DNA from: Isoetes engelmannii
Taxonomy: Eukaryota > Streptophyta > Lycopodiopsida > Isoetales > Isoetaceae
Direction: 5' to 3'
NCBI GenBank assembly: GCA_011763485.2
Contig: JAANSK020271825.1
Span: 1 to 21,175, forward strand
DNA: 21,175 nt
In this document: positions 1 through 9,375 of the stretch, one piece after another
How positions within the stretch are numbered: the first letter of the stretch is position 1
Layout of the letters: each line of letters begins with the position of its first letter
Notes under the pieces: model-generated
What the model saw: only the letters and a program-made list of their open reading frames with translations
Told to the model about the DNA's origin: nothing
Database searches by the model: none
Position numbers and translations under genes: made by a program

Positions 1-103
1 TATTGGGATTGAAATATCCCATATTTGGGGGCTTGCCGGAATGGATTTGGAGGGAAAAAATTCGGCCAGGAACTCGAATTACGCTCTAAACTGGGGCTGT
101 TAG

Positions 104-182
104 ATCTCGAGAGATACTGATCTCCCCTGATCTCTCGAGCTATACGATATAAAAATTGTCTCCCGCCATATAGCGCGAGAGA
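104..182. repeat. Overlapping short inverted repeats
   Basis: CTCGAGAGAT at 106-115 is the exact reverse complement of ATCTCTCGAG at 130-139. The second arm can also pair, with one mismatch, with TAGCGCGAGAGA at 171-182. The three arms therefore offer two mutually exclusive hairpins. All arms are rich in CTCGAGAGA. No function is known, and the cluster may be debris of an old transposon terminus. Confidence 0.5.
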
Positions 183-211
183 TTAAATTTTTTCGATCAT
201 GTGGCCGACCT

Positions 212-212
<1 letters not shown>

Positions 213-256
<44 letters not shown>
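213..256. repeat. (AG)22 microsatellite
   Basis: An uninterrupted dinucleotide AG run of about 44 bases, followed by further purine-rich sequence to about 335. GA/CT tracts are common in plant promoters and leaders and can bind BASIC PENTACYSTEINE factors. No gene start is visible just downstream, so I treat this as a simple repeat. Confidence 0.95.
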
Positions 257-257
<1 letters not shown>

Positions 258-1086
258 CTTCAGCAAGAAGAGAGAAAATATAGAGAAGATAATATAAAAT
301 GAAGCTATAAAGGGAGAAGAGAGAGATCATCCCAACAGAAGAGCAAAAATTTTATCTGCACCAGGACAAAACAGTAGTCGACGACCTTCATACCATGTTT
401 GACAAAGAATACTGATTAGAAGCTAATTTACCTACCCAATCGTCGAATTTCTTCTGAAAGGCATTCTGGAACTCTAAAATTAACATCGGAATACTCTCTT
501 ACCAAAATTGGAAGATCAGACCAGCTGGAAGAAACCAAAAAGGATTCAACAACCGAATTATTTTAAACCCAATAAATTCTTGAAGCTAAGTCTGTGTGAG
601 TGTGGCTTCAAGTAACATCTAAGTCTGTGGTAAAAGTCGATTCTTTAGCGAAGAGTTATTCCGCGAATCTTCAAGATACCAGATGTTCCCACAAAAAAGA
701 ATGAGGTCCTTGAAGCCATTCACATGTAATTCTTCTTTTTGGTTTAGATTGCAAAATTCTTGTGCTCCATTTGTAATTGCCGACAAGAAATGGAAAATTG
801 TTCAAACCAAGTTTAATAGACAGAAAAGATAGCAGGCCTTCTACAGAAGCCTATTGATTGATCTAGAAGATGGATTAATAAAAAAGATTTGTAATTTGGA
901 GGAAGAGAAAACCACATGCTTGAATTTCACGAAAGGGAAATAAATGCCAAGAAAGATTAGGAATAGATAAGATCGATAGATAAGATTTTTATGTTTGCGA
1001 AGACCAATTGGGGCAAAAAGCCCAAAATTGCAAAGAGCTAATAACATAAATAAAGATAATGTTATTCCTAGTAATAATGTATAGGA

Positions 1087-1194
1087 GAATGGCATTTGGG
1101 ATGCCATTCCTTGTTTATCCGGTGGTTGCTGCGGCCAGCGGCAGCCGGGAGCGGACCACCGGATAAATAGGGAATGGCAGACCAAATGCCATTC
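1087..1194. repeat. Long composite hairpin, MITE-like foldback
   Basis: The left arm 1087-1126 and right arm 1155-1194 are reverse complements over 40 bases with 4 mismatches. They enclose a 28-base GC-rich loop that itself has a GCTGC/GCAGC stem. Each arm is also a small hairpin: GAATGGCAT pairs with ATGCCATTC (1087-1095 and 1101-1109), and GGAATGGCA pairs with TGCCATTCC (1171-1179 and 1187-1195). I see no coding capacity and no clear target duplication at its edges. A non-autonomous DNA transposon (MITE or foldback element) is the likeliest reading; a small-RNA hairpin is possible. Confidence 0.75.
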
Positions 1195-1223
1195 CCCAAC
1201 AGCAGAGAAGTTGGGGAGCCACT

Positions 1224-1356
1224 TTTAAACACAGATTCAGTGAGGTTAGGCACAGATTTGGCAGGTTTAAGCACAGATTTGGCGAGTTTTAACACAAATT
1301 CGGCAAGTTTAAGCATAGATTCGACGAGTTTGAGCAGGTTTAAGGACAGATTGGGC
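1224..1356. repeat. 21-bp minisatellite
   Basis: The core CACAGATTTG recurs at 1230, 1251, 1272, 1293 and 1314 with small changes, an exact 21-base spacing. A sixth, disturbed unit ends near 1356. Because 21 is a multiple of three, frames stay open on both strands. The minus strand reads as leucine-rich heptads (for example VLKLAKS), and the plus strand as S/T/D/L-rich heptads. I see no sign that either is a real protein. Confidence 0.85.
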
Positions 1357-1567
1357 ACTTCTTTTTTATAAATAAGACAATCTGTTGTGGTTTTGTACAG
1401 ATCCATTCACAGATGATCTTCTGGCCAGTTGAATCGGTTGCACGGATCTTCAGTTGATTCGACTGCTAGTTGATTCATTTGCAGATCTTCTGCCGTCTTT
1501 GCACAGTTGATCGGCGAGCTGTGCAAACTGGTGCTCAACCTCATATCTTACCTTTAATAACCTACCG

Positions 1568-1777
1568 ACTGTCTACCGGATGAGCGGAATGGAGCACCGA
1601 ACTTCCATTTCGTGTTATTGTAGAGTGACACATGTCGCCATGAGAATGCATGTCCGATAAAACTGGCGACCCACTGTCTACCGGATGAGTGGAATGGAGC
1701 ACCGAACTTCCATTTCGTGTTATTGTGGAGTGACACGTGTCGCCATGAGAATGCATGCCAAATAAAATTGGCGACCC
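1568..1777. repeat. Tandem pair of 105-bp units
   Basis: Two adjacent copies, 1568-1672 and 1673-1777, differ at about 7 of 105 positions. Each runs from ACTGTCTACCGGATGAG to GGCGACCC. The unit length is a multiple of three, so minus-strand frames run through both copies as a duplicated peptide without known similarity. A recent local duplication is the simplest explanation. Confidence 0.9.
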
Positions 1778-1839
1778 AACTTCTCTGTTGATAGAAAGCC
1801 CTGATTTTTTTTGTTATTCTTCCTATAGACCATTTCGTA

Positions 1840-1963
1840 TCAACTTTTGTATCTGTTGCGTGCCCCAAACATGATGCATATAACTCTGGACCTCATCAAT
1901 TTCAACTTTTGTATCTGTTGAATGCCCCAAACAAGATGCATATGACTCTGCACCTTCTCAATA
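1840..1963. repeat. Tandem pair of 62-bp units
   Basis: CAACTTTTGTATCTGTTG followed by GCCCCAAACA and GATGCATAT occurs at 1841 and again at 1903, a 62-base period with several substitutions. It lies just downstream of the 105-bp pair, so this kilobase holds three separate tandem arrays. No function is seen. Confidence 0.85.
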
Positions 1964-1984
1964 ATGTGCTTTGTTAGTTAATAC

Positions 1985-3500
1985 CAAACAAATTCATACC
2001 CAACTTCAGTAGCTAAGTATGTTAATCTAAATCAAAAAAAGAAAAAAAAAAGGTACCTATAGATTTGAATTCCCAAGGGAAACAAGTAATTTTATTTTGG
2101 AAATGACAAAAAACTTTACCTAAAAACACTATTCTAAATGCTAATTAAACTTCGAACATTAAGAAACCACGGACACACCGAACTTGTCCTCTACAATAAA
2201 GCATCGTGAACAACAAACTATTGAAATGGGAGTAATCTTTTGGGATGCCTTCCTTGGGTAGATAGATATTTGCTAATACAGGAATGATTTGTGGGATTTA
2301 TAAATATATAGCAGTTCAAGATTCTTATATTCTTTGCCTGCGTGTGTGCTTGTTGGGGGGTTGGAAAGAGGGGAAGCTGTAAGCTCTCTAAAAACTAGAA
2401 TGCATTATTCTTTACTGGCTTTTCAAAATGGTTTGTCTTATGGGTGGATAAGATAATGTTTCCTTAGAGGATATCTTACTTGACAGCTTAATCTAACGAT
2501 TAGAGACAGTGAAGTCCATCATAAAATAATGCTTCAGTTAGCTCAAGTCAAATGATGATAATCAATAAGGAAACAATCCAACTGTACCATGCGTAATCTC
2601 AAGTGTTGTCTCTAGGTCCTCTAGGTTAGAGACAACATTAAAGATATTAATATCAACTACAACATGTGCAACCAACATTCGTTTAAATAGGAAAGAGTAA
2701 GAAGGGCGACTTCCAAACTGTGAATAGATTATATGCTGACATTTTTAGATATTAGGGTATGACCATTGCATGTGGAATGTCTTGCATTAAAAAGGTTTAA
2801 AGACAAGCTAGAATAATATTATATATACACTTTCTTTCCTAGTGGATCCAGCCAAGTATGCTAAGGTTGTTATGCAAGGAATTTTGTAGCTATCTGACAA
2901 ACCCTATGTATAGGCAAGCTCAACCATTTACTGATGTCAACATCATGGACCATGTAAGCCTTGCACATTGGACCACTTACAAAAAGTATGAATAGTTCCA
3001 CAGGTAGAAGGATAGAAAACTCATCCAGGTTTCATCAGAGGTAGGATAGAAAACTCATCCAAGTTTCATCGTGTCATACATGGTGTGGTAATTTGGCAGT
3101 TCCAACCATGAAGAGATCTAATTTGACTTTGAAATTTGACAAAACTTAAGTGTAGATTGGCATGTCATATGAGAGTTTGACGTAGGGATTGATTGTGGCA
3201 TAAATGGTTCAGTGGCCCTTCACAATCAGTGACAATTCCCAAACATATTTGTCCTCTTGTAGTCGACCTCGGCTGGAAGTTTGGAAAGTGGAGGGGGACA
3301 TAAGCAAAGACCCTTTTCTCACATGATAAGTTTGGTTTAAGGGGGTTTTGTTGAGCATGCATAGGGTTCGAAAACATAGCTCCAAATTTAGGCATATGTA
3401 GAGAAATCATATCAGGGCAATTTAACGACTATACTTGAACAGGATCTGCTCTATAGTTCGTACTAGTTGAAAATGAATATCAGGGCAATTTGTAAGCATC
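1985..3500. other. AT-rich intergenic DNA with small repeats
   Basis: No supported gene. Two local structures are visible. The first is an 11-bp perfect inverted repeat, TGTTGTCTCTA at 2604-2614 with its complement at 2627-2637, around a 12-base loop. The second is a 27-base direct repeat, GGATAGAAAACTCATCC plus 10 bases, at 3010-3036 and 3044-3070 with one mismatch. ATCAGGGCAATTT also occurs twice, near 3411 and 3479. Confidence 0.6.
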
Positions 3501-3501
3501 A

Positions 3502-3822
3502 AACTTGGGGTTATAAGGATGCCATGAATATGTGAATAGAACCAAAGTAAGAACATTTCAGTGAGGTTTGTCTTAGAAGCATACATCAAGGTATGTGGGT
3601 CTGCATTTCGTTAGTTTCTCGGATCATTCGGGATACGAATGACAAATGGCTTCAAGAAACCTGTAGAATCCGGTAGCTTACGTTGACATCGTAGAAACGG
3701 AATGGGGGAAGCCATTCTTGCTGCCCCCATGACCTGCAGAATCCGGGAGTGCCGGTTCTACATTACAACTTGGGGTTATAAATTGAAGGAATCAAACATA
3801 GATATGTGAATGGAATCACAGT
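3502..3822. repeat. Split partial duplication around a GC-rich insert
   Basis: AACTTGGGGTTATAA followed loosely by ATATGTGAAT and a CAAAGTAAG or CACAGTAAG end occurs at 3502-3553 and again at 3767-3818. Between the copies lies a GC-richer block (3655-3763) with two near-repeats of CCTGTAGAATCCGG (one as CCTGCAGAATCCGG) and a GAATGG/CCATTC hairpin at 3700-3716. The arrangement suggests an insertion or local rearrangement. The block shares GCCATTCTTG (3711-3720) with the foldback at 9.1-9.4 kb. Confidence 0.5.
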
Positions 3823-5100
3823 AAGGGGATCCATCAGTTGGCTGCTGGCTGGGTCCAGGAGTAAGTGTGGTATAGATTTTGAGATAGGCCTATGGATGGA
3901 ATCAAGACTGGGAAAATCGAGATCAGATGCCGGGCTGGATGAACAAGTGTCAGATGCAGACAACAGGGGCACACGAGCCGAGTAGGGACAGTGCTCGACT
4001 CGACTCGATTCGACTGGACTCGGCTAGAGCATGGGCAAGCCACAAGGGGGTGCATCATAAAAACAAAGGGGTGCATCAAAGTGTGCACTCGGAAAAAGGA
4101 AGAGGAACCATTGGGTATGTTTTTTTAATGAAGCCTAAAAAGGGAACCATTAAAAAAATACAAAAAAAAAAAAAAAAGATTTGGGCCAGGAACAAAAAGA
4201 ATGCTTAGGCATTCAAAAGTGTCCCAAGCCATAGCTGAGCTTCGAACAGGACAAGGGCCGCCGGAGTTGGCTATGCCGGCAGTGAAGTGGGTCCCCAGAA
4301 AGTAGCAGAAGCTCAACCATTCAGGCAGAAAGGCTAAAGGATCCAAATCCCTAGTGCGTGGCAGGTCTGCAAATCGTTTTCTTGGCTATGGTAAAAAAAC
4401 ATCGCCGGAGGAGTTGGAGCTTGGCTATGGCTGCCCAGTGTCTAGCAGAAATAGTAACTTCGTCGCCGTCAGTTCCTCGAGCATGTTAAGCTGGCTATGC
4501 CTCTGTACTTGGCGGTCCCTTTTTTCCTTTTCAAAGCCGCATTTCCGGCAGGCCAAGTAGTGGGTTGGATTGATTCTCTTCCTTCCCTTTCTTTGTAGAG
4601 GGCATCTGTCTTTCTCTGTGATAACTACATGCCTGGGTCAGTCTGAAGTTGAAATGACTGGGCCAAATTGGCAATATTCTGCCGAAAAGGGCCTAGAACA
4701 TGCTAAGATTGAATCTGGGTTCTTCGAATCAGCCTGAAATCTGGCAAAGGGGTTTGAAATCCGCAGTCGGAAAGAAGATTTGGGCTTCAATCCGTGAAAA
4801 AAAAAAGTCCGAAGTCTGTGGTGGACAGGGACCAGTGGGTCCTTAAAAAGGGTCTGCGCCATGCCAAAGTTCTTCCTTACTTACTTGCCATGGCTAAATT
4901 CTCGTTGGAAAGGGGAAGAATGTATTGGGTTTTAAAGCTTGTTACCCATTGCATTTTCTGGACCAAAAGCTGTGTGTAATTTAGAGATCACAAATCTATT
5001 TATGAGCTGCAAAGTGGTGCGATTGAAGAAATAATGCAATGCTGTGGTACAAAGCTATCTGACAAGCATCTAGTTCACAGTTTTACCGGAGTAACAAGCA
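3823..5100. other. Intergenic DNA upstream of the NPH3-like gene
   Basis: No gene is supported. The stretch contains a short CGACT-type repeat (about 3990-4020), an A-rich run (4152-4178), and two loosely similar GC-rich passages containing GCCGGAG..TTGGCTATG (about 4258-4280 and 4402-4430) that may be old duplications. A distal promoter of the downstream gene could lie here, but I see no convincing TATA box. Confidence 0.5.
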
Positions 5101-5143
5101 TGCACAGGTGCCATAGCTGGAGCTAAGAAGAGAAAGGAAAGTG

Positions 5144-5388
5144 AATGGCGAAGAATGAGTAGCTGTGAGTAAAATATTGCGTGTTTTCTCTTCAAGGAAA
5201 AGGCTTTTGGCCCTCTGCGAAGTTGCGGGTATCGTAGTGTTGTGAGTTATTTTTTTTTCCTTTTTTTTGGTGCTGCAGCGGCGAGGATGCGTGGTCCAAC
5301 CCGAATTGCATTTGTCAGAGCTTTGGTTAGTGTTGCATTGTAACAGATAACGTTGAGTTAGTGATTCGAAAGGACGGGAGTGATGTAA
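5144..5388 (+). promoter_or_regulatory. Candidate 5' leader with upstream ORFs
   Basis: If transcription starts upstream of about 5140, the leader carries three short ORFs before the NPH3-like start. They are ATG at 5144 (five codons, MAKNE), ATG at 5287 (18 codons, stop at 5341-5343), and a bare start-stop ATGTAA at 5383-5388. There is no further ATG between 5388 and the main start at 5493. AUGUAA elements stall ribosomes in a boron-dependent way in a few Arabidopsis mRNAs. Whether that happens here depends on the true transcription start, which cannot be seen from sequence. Confidence 0.35.
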
Positions 5389-5492
5389 TATTAAGAAGAA
5401 GCAGAAGCTTCCGGCTTCCATAGTCCAAGTCCGAAGCAAAGCAAGAAGAATAGAAAAGCAAGTTTTACAGTAGGCAAACTACCGGAACGGCC

Positions 5493-8169
5493 ATGAAGTT
5501 CATGAAACTGGGATCCAAGCCCGACGTTTTCCACTCGGATGGAAATGTAATGTAAGTTCAATTTTTCTGGGTTTTGTAGATTCTTCCTCCATAGCCGATC
5601 TTAATTTATGAAAAGCAGAGATGCCATTTTGCTTTGTGGGTTCTGTCAATTCTATTCCAAATCCGCTGCTAATCAAAGCTTTATTCGCAGCGCCCTTTGG
5701 CTATGTGTAAGAATTGGGTCTTAAAATCCGTTTCCTTCTGCCGCATTACAGTGCATTTGCGAATTGGGTTTTCCAGATCTACAAAAGTGCTTATTCTAGT
5801 GCTGCGTTTGCATGCTTGAAACTTCTTCTGTAAAAACTGGTCCAGATTGGTCGGCTTTAAACAATGCCTTGGAATGCCTGTCTCTTGACGAAGTCTAGTT
5901 TACATCTATCATGTGCTGCTTTTCCTCACACCGTCTGGTTTTTACAGGTCGGTTTTTACAGACCTCTCCAGTGACATTGTTGTTGACGTAAATGGTGCAA
6001 GATTTCTTCTACATAAGGTAATCTATTTTCTAATTACATAGTTTCAAAACCATTTTATACTCATAACCATGATTTTTTACTTGTTTCTCTTTGGAATTGG
6101 TCTCTCTGTATAGATATGCTTTGGAGAGTTTCTATGGAAATGGTTTCTATAAAAATGTTTTACAGAACTGACTCCTTATGATCTTTGCAGTTTCCCCTCC
6201 TATCGAAAAGTGGCCGCTTTCATAAGATGATCGTCGAAGCTCGGGAGCAGAACAGAGATGAGATTCAACTAGATGATTTCCCAGGGGGAGTTGAATCATT
6301 TACACTCTGTGCAAAGTTCTGCTATGGAATTACAATCACCCTCAACGCATATAACGTTGTTGCAGTACGCTGTGGGGCAGAGAACTTGGAAATGACTGAA
6401 ACAATTGAGAAAGGGAACCTCATATTTAAGCTTGAAGTGTTTTTGAATTCAAGCATTTTCCGCAGCTGGAAGGATTCCATCATAACCCTACAAAGCACCA
6501 GGTCTCTCTTGCCTTGGGCTGAGGATTTGAAAATCATAAGTCGATGCGTGGACTCAATTGCTTCAAAGACATCAGTTGATCCATCCAAAGTGGAGTGGTC
6601 TTATACATATACACGCGCTAACGCAATAGAGCAGATTACTTTAGAGAAAAATGGGAGCCCTCCTTGGAATAATGGCCACCAAAGCAGAAGGCACCAGGTT
6701 CCTAAAGATTGGTGGGTTGAAGATATATGTGAATTGGATGTAGAAATGTATTGGAGAGTGATGATGGCTATCAAAGCAAAAGGTAGAATGTCCCATGAGT
6801 TGATTGGTGAGGCGATTCGGATATATACATACCGCTGGTTGCCAGGGATTTCAAAAGATCAAATTTCAGCAGAAGGAAAGAATAATGGCAACGGAGCTGC
6901 TAACAGTGATTATGGAGAATCAACGGATAAGCATAGACTACTGGTTGAGACTGTTGTAAGTCTGTTGCCTTCTGAAAAGGGATCCACTTCCTGTGTATTT
7001 CTTTTAAAGTTGCTGAAGGCAGCTACCATCCTTGATGCTACCTCATCTTTGAAGATGGAGTTAGCAAAGAGAATAGGCCTGCAATTGGAAGAGGCTTCCC
7101 TCAATGATCTTCTTATTCCATCAATCTCTTATACAAGTGAATCTTTATATGATGTTGATCTTGTCCAGCAAATTGTGGAACATTTCCTGTCACAAGATCA
7201 GAGCCCACCTCTTACACCAAACAGGGAAATTGTGGTTCCCGACCATCGAAAGACGAGATCTGCAGAGAACCTAGACTTTTCTGAAAGCAGGAGATCAGGA
7301 ACAGCAACTCACAGCTCGAAGTTGAGGGTTGCAAAGCTTGTTGATGGTTACCTTGCAGAGATTGCACGAGATACAAACTTGCCATTGTCAAAGTTCATTT
7401 CACTTGCAGAGTCTATACCAGATTTTGCAAGGCCGGTGCACGATGGAATCTATAGAGCAATTGACATTTATCTGAAGGTGAGGATTCCATAATATTTTTC
7501 CTTTTTGCATCTGCTAATGTGCATCATCATCTAATCAAGTGCATCCCTTATTAACAAAATTAAAACTTATGCTTGTCTGAAGATCTCCTTTGGCATGTGC
7601 AGGAACACCCTGGGTTGTCAAAAACTGAGAGAAAGAAACTTTGTAGGCTCATGGACTGTAAGAGGCTGTCAATGGATGCATGCATGCATGCTGCTCAAAA
7701 TGAGCGACTTCCACTCCGTGTGGTTGTCCAAGTCCTATTTTTTGAGCAGGTACGATCAGCCGTGTCTGGAGGGCTCTTGCTTAATGATTTGCCAAGCAGT
7801 GTGAAAGAACTTTTGCCTGCTCATGACGAAACTACACAATCATCTGGTACAAATGAAGATGGCTGGGAAGGTGTTCACCATGACTTTAGAGCATTGAAAG
7901 GAGACTTAGCTACAATGAAACAGCGAATCGAAGAAGCAGAAAGAGAACGAACACAAATGCAGAAAGAGGTAATGAAGCATAATATGAAATCAAAGGGTCT
8001 GATTTCAAATTCTCGAAGAATATTTAGCAAACTGTTTCAGAACAAAGAGCACTCTGAGACATCAAAAAGTTCAGATACATCAAAAAGTTCTGAAAGTCCA
8101 GTTTCCACAACAAACTCTTCAACTGGAAAACTTTCAGCTGCTCGACAAAGACGGCTTTCTATGTCTTGA
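5493..8169 (+). CDS. NPH3/RPT2-like (NRL) BTB-NPH3 adaptor protein, 4 exons
   Basis: Coding exons are 5493-5551, 5948-6017, 6191-7477 and 7603-8169. Introns of 396, 173 and 125 bases are all GT-AG, and the joined frame is open for 660 residues. The start gives [11 protein letters not shown], the family N-terminus, and an in-frame TAG at 5451 fixes it. Domains: BTB about 29-125 ([20 protein letters not shown]); linker with LLPWAEDLK and [15 protein letters not shown]3 domain about 216-523, starting DWWVED and including [23 protein letters not shown] and [12 protein letters not shown] (Tyr464); coiled coil about 564-600; Ser-rich tail with an antepenultimate serine (RRLSMS, Ser658). Known for the family: BTB adaptors of CUL3 ligases at the plasma membrane, acting with phototropin or PINOID-type AGC kinases in phototropism and auxin transport. 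The N-terminus suggests the NPY-like branch (inference). Length is normal and no damage is seen. Confidence 0.95.
5552..5947 (+). other. Intron 1 with duplicated splice acceptor
   Basis: The donor GTAAGT is at 5552 and the used acceptor TTTTTACAG ends at 5947. The same GGTTTTTACAG block is repeated 14 bases on (5937-5947 and 5951-5961), so two identical acceptors stand in tandem. The proximal site keeps the family reading frame (..[18 protein letters not shown]). The distal one shifts the frame and meets TGA after four more codons. Confidence 0.8.
6018..6190 (+). other. Intron 2 (phase 0)
   Basis: The donor GTAATC follows the codon for Lys43 in FLLHK, and the acceptor TTTGCAG ends at 6190, just before FPLLSKSG. 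This phase-0 junction inside the BTB domain falls where I recall many plant NRL genes having an intron, which supports the exon model. The intron is AT-rich, and I see no other feature in it. Confidence 0.9.
7478..7602 (+). other. Intron 3 (phase 0)
   Basis: The donor GTGAGG at 7478 and acceptor GTGCAG ending at 7602 join YRAIDIYLK to [13 protein letters not shown], a continuous NPH3-domain block. If retained, translation adds VRIP and stops, giving a 476-residue protein without the last part of the NPH3 domain, the coiled coil and the C-terminal serine motif. Confidence 0.9.
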
Positions 8170-9130
8170 TATATGCAAATGATCTCTGTTTTCTAACTGT
8201 TAACGTATCGACATTGGTGGGTTTCGTGATATACTTTCTTGCTTGGCTTTTTCATGTGGGTATCCCATTTGCCTCTTAGATGGGATTGAAACCATGTGGT
8301 TGTACTCAGAACATTAACCTTGGATGGTGAAAGGCATCCATAATATATTTTAACTCTCAATTACATAAATTACAGGTCATTCACACACTCCAAGGGAGCT
8401 TGGAGATTGAAGTTGTATTTTCTGGAAGAGGCAGTATTGGGCCATAATATTGAATCAAAAGGTAGAACTTAAGTGCATTGTATATTCTGAGTTAATCTGA
8501 CGCAGACCAGCGCGCTGTATTTGCCTTTGTACATGAGATAAATAATTATATGAATTGATGTATCACTGAATCCTTGTGGATGTAATTGTTTGGGTACATG
8601 ACATAAGATAAACAAGTCTCTGCATATATTGCATGATGATGAACCAGTACAGGTCCTTAAAGAATATCAAAGCACAGGCATTGTCCATATGTGGTGTGCT
8701 TTCTCTTCTGTACCGTACTTAATATACACAAATGTTTTAACAATGGCACGTTGAATGTGTACTTAATGTACACAAGTTGTTAGACCAATATTTAACAAAT
8801 GGTGCTTTCGTTGTCGGGTCACATAAAGTGGTTATGGTGCAAAGCCTTGTTAAGTGGTCATGTTCAGAACAATATATGTACTCCTCCCTCTTAACTACCA
8901 TTCTACCAAAAAGAAGAGGAAAACATAAGCAAATCTCCTTCGCATAACGGACAATTGTTTAATACTACTTCCTCCTATATAGCTCGCGAAATTGATGAAC
9001 CTAGGAAATAGTTTATGTAGCGTGTGCAACTATATGAATATGATGGTCAATGAAAATGGCCACAGTGAATGTTTGAAGCTTGTCCTTTCTTGTGTCTTAC
9101 AACCTAAGCAAAGCATCCCCAACCATCCCC
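8170..9130 (+). other. 3' untranslated region and downstream flank
   Basis: AT-rich, non-coding sequence follows the TGA at 8167-8169. Possible plant poly(A) signals include ATAAATAATTATA at 8538-8550, preceded by TTTGTACATG, but the end of the transcript cannot be fixed. A diverged 44-base tandem pair around GTACTTAAT (8715 and 8759) contains the small palindrome TGTGTAC-TTAAT-GTACACA. No other gene is seen. Confidence 0.45.
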
Positions 9131-9134
9131 TAGT

Positions 9135-9375
9135 ACGTCATGGACGTGGGGAGCCATTCTTGTAGGTTCTTGCATCTAAAATGAAAATGGGCAAGGCATT
9201 CTTGCATCTTACCTGCTGCTATAGGTAGCTGCGTCCATGACGTTGGAGAAGGGACACTGGTCCACCATTCTTGGCTGTACCAGCTCCCTACCACAGCAGG
9301 TCGCCCCTATCCCCGCTGTGCAGATCGCTGGTACAACCAAGAATGGCGTCCTCGTGACCTTTCATTTTCATTACA
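9135..9375. repeat. GC-rich foldback element with nested inverted repeats
   Basis: Three nested or overlapping inverted repeats are present. ACGTCATGGACG (9135-9146) pairs exactly with 9232-9243. A 20-base arm, CCATTCTTGGCTGTACCAGC (9265-9284), pairs with 9327-9346 with one mismatch, around a 42-base loop. That loop has its own CACAGC/GCTGTG stem (9292-9297 and 9315-9320). AAAATGAAAATG near 9179 faces CATTTTCATT near 9363. The whole is GC-richer than its flanks and codes for nothing recognisable. It is probably a non-autonomous DNA transposon; its ends are not certain. Confidence 0.65.

Larger units (their letters stand above)
1..1080. other. Intergenic DNA, no gene seen
   Basis: I see no coding region with family similarity here. 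Open frames are short and have no recognisable domains. The stretch holds a cluster of overlapping inverted repeats (about 104-182) and a long (AG)n tract (213-256), followed by purine-rich and AT-rich sequence. A short minus-strand frame runs through 841-1185, but its product shows no family features. Confidence 0.6.

Noticed and set aside
1554-1868. 104-codon minus-strand frame with a duplicated peptide
   Set aside because: It is fully explained by the 105-bp tandem duplication, whose length is a multiple of three.
5083-5439. 118-codon minus-strand frame opposite the NPH3-like leader
   Set aside because: It shows no domain, has low-complexity Lys/Ser stretches, and is the reverse of the probable 5' leader of the real gene.
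5951-5961. Distal acceptor as the true end of intron 1
   Set aside because: It shifts the frame and gives TGA after four codons, while the proximal acceptor yields the expected family sequence and length before DIVVDVNG.
6185-7492. Single-exon reading of the 435-codon NPH3 frame
   Set aside because: It starts without ATG inside an intron end and stops with VRIP inside intron 3. The flanking exons restore the full BTB start and the NPH3 and coiled-coil end.
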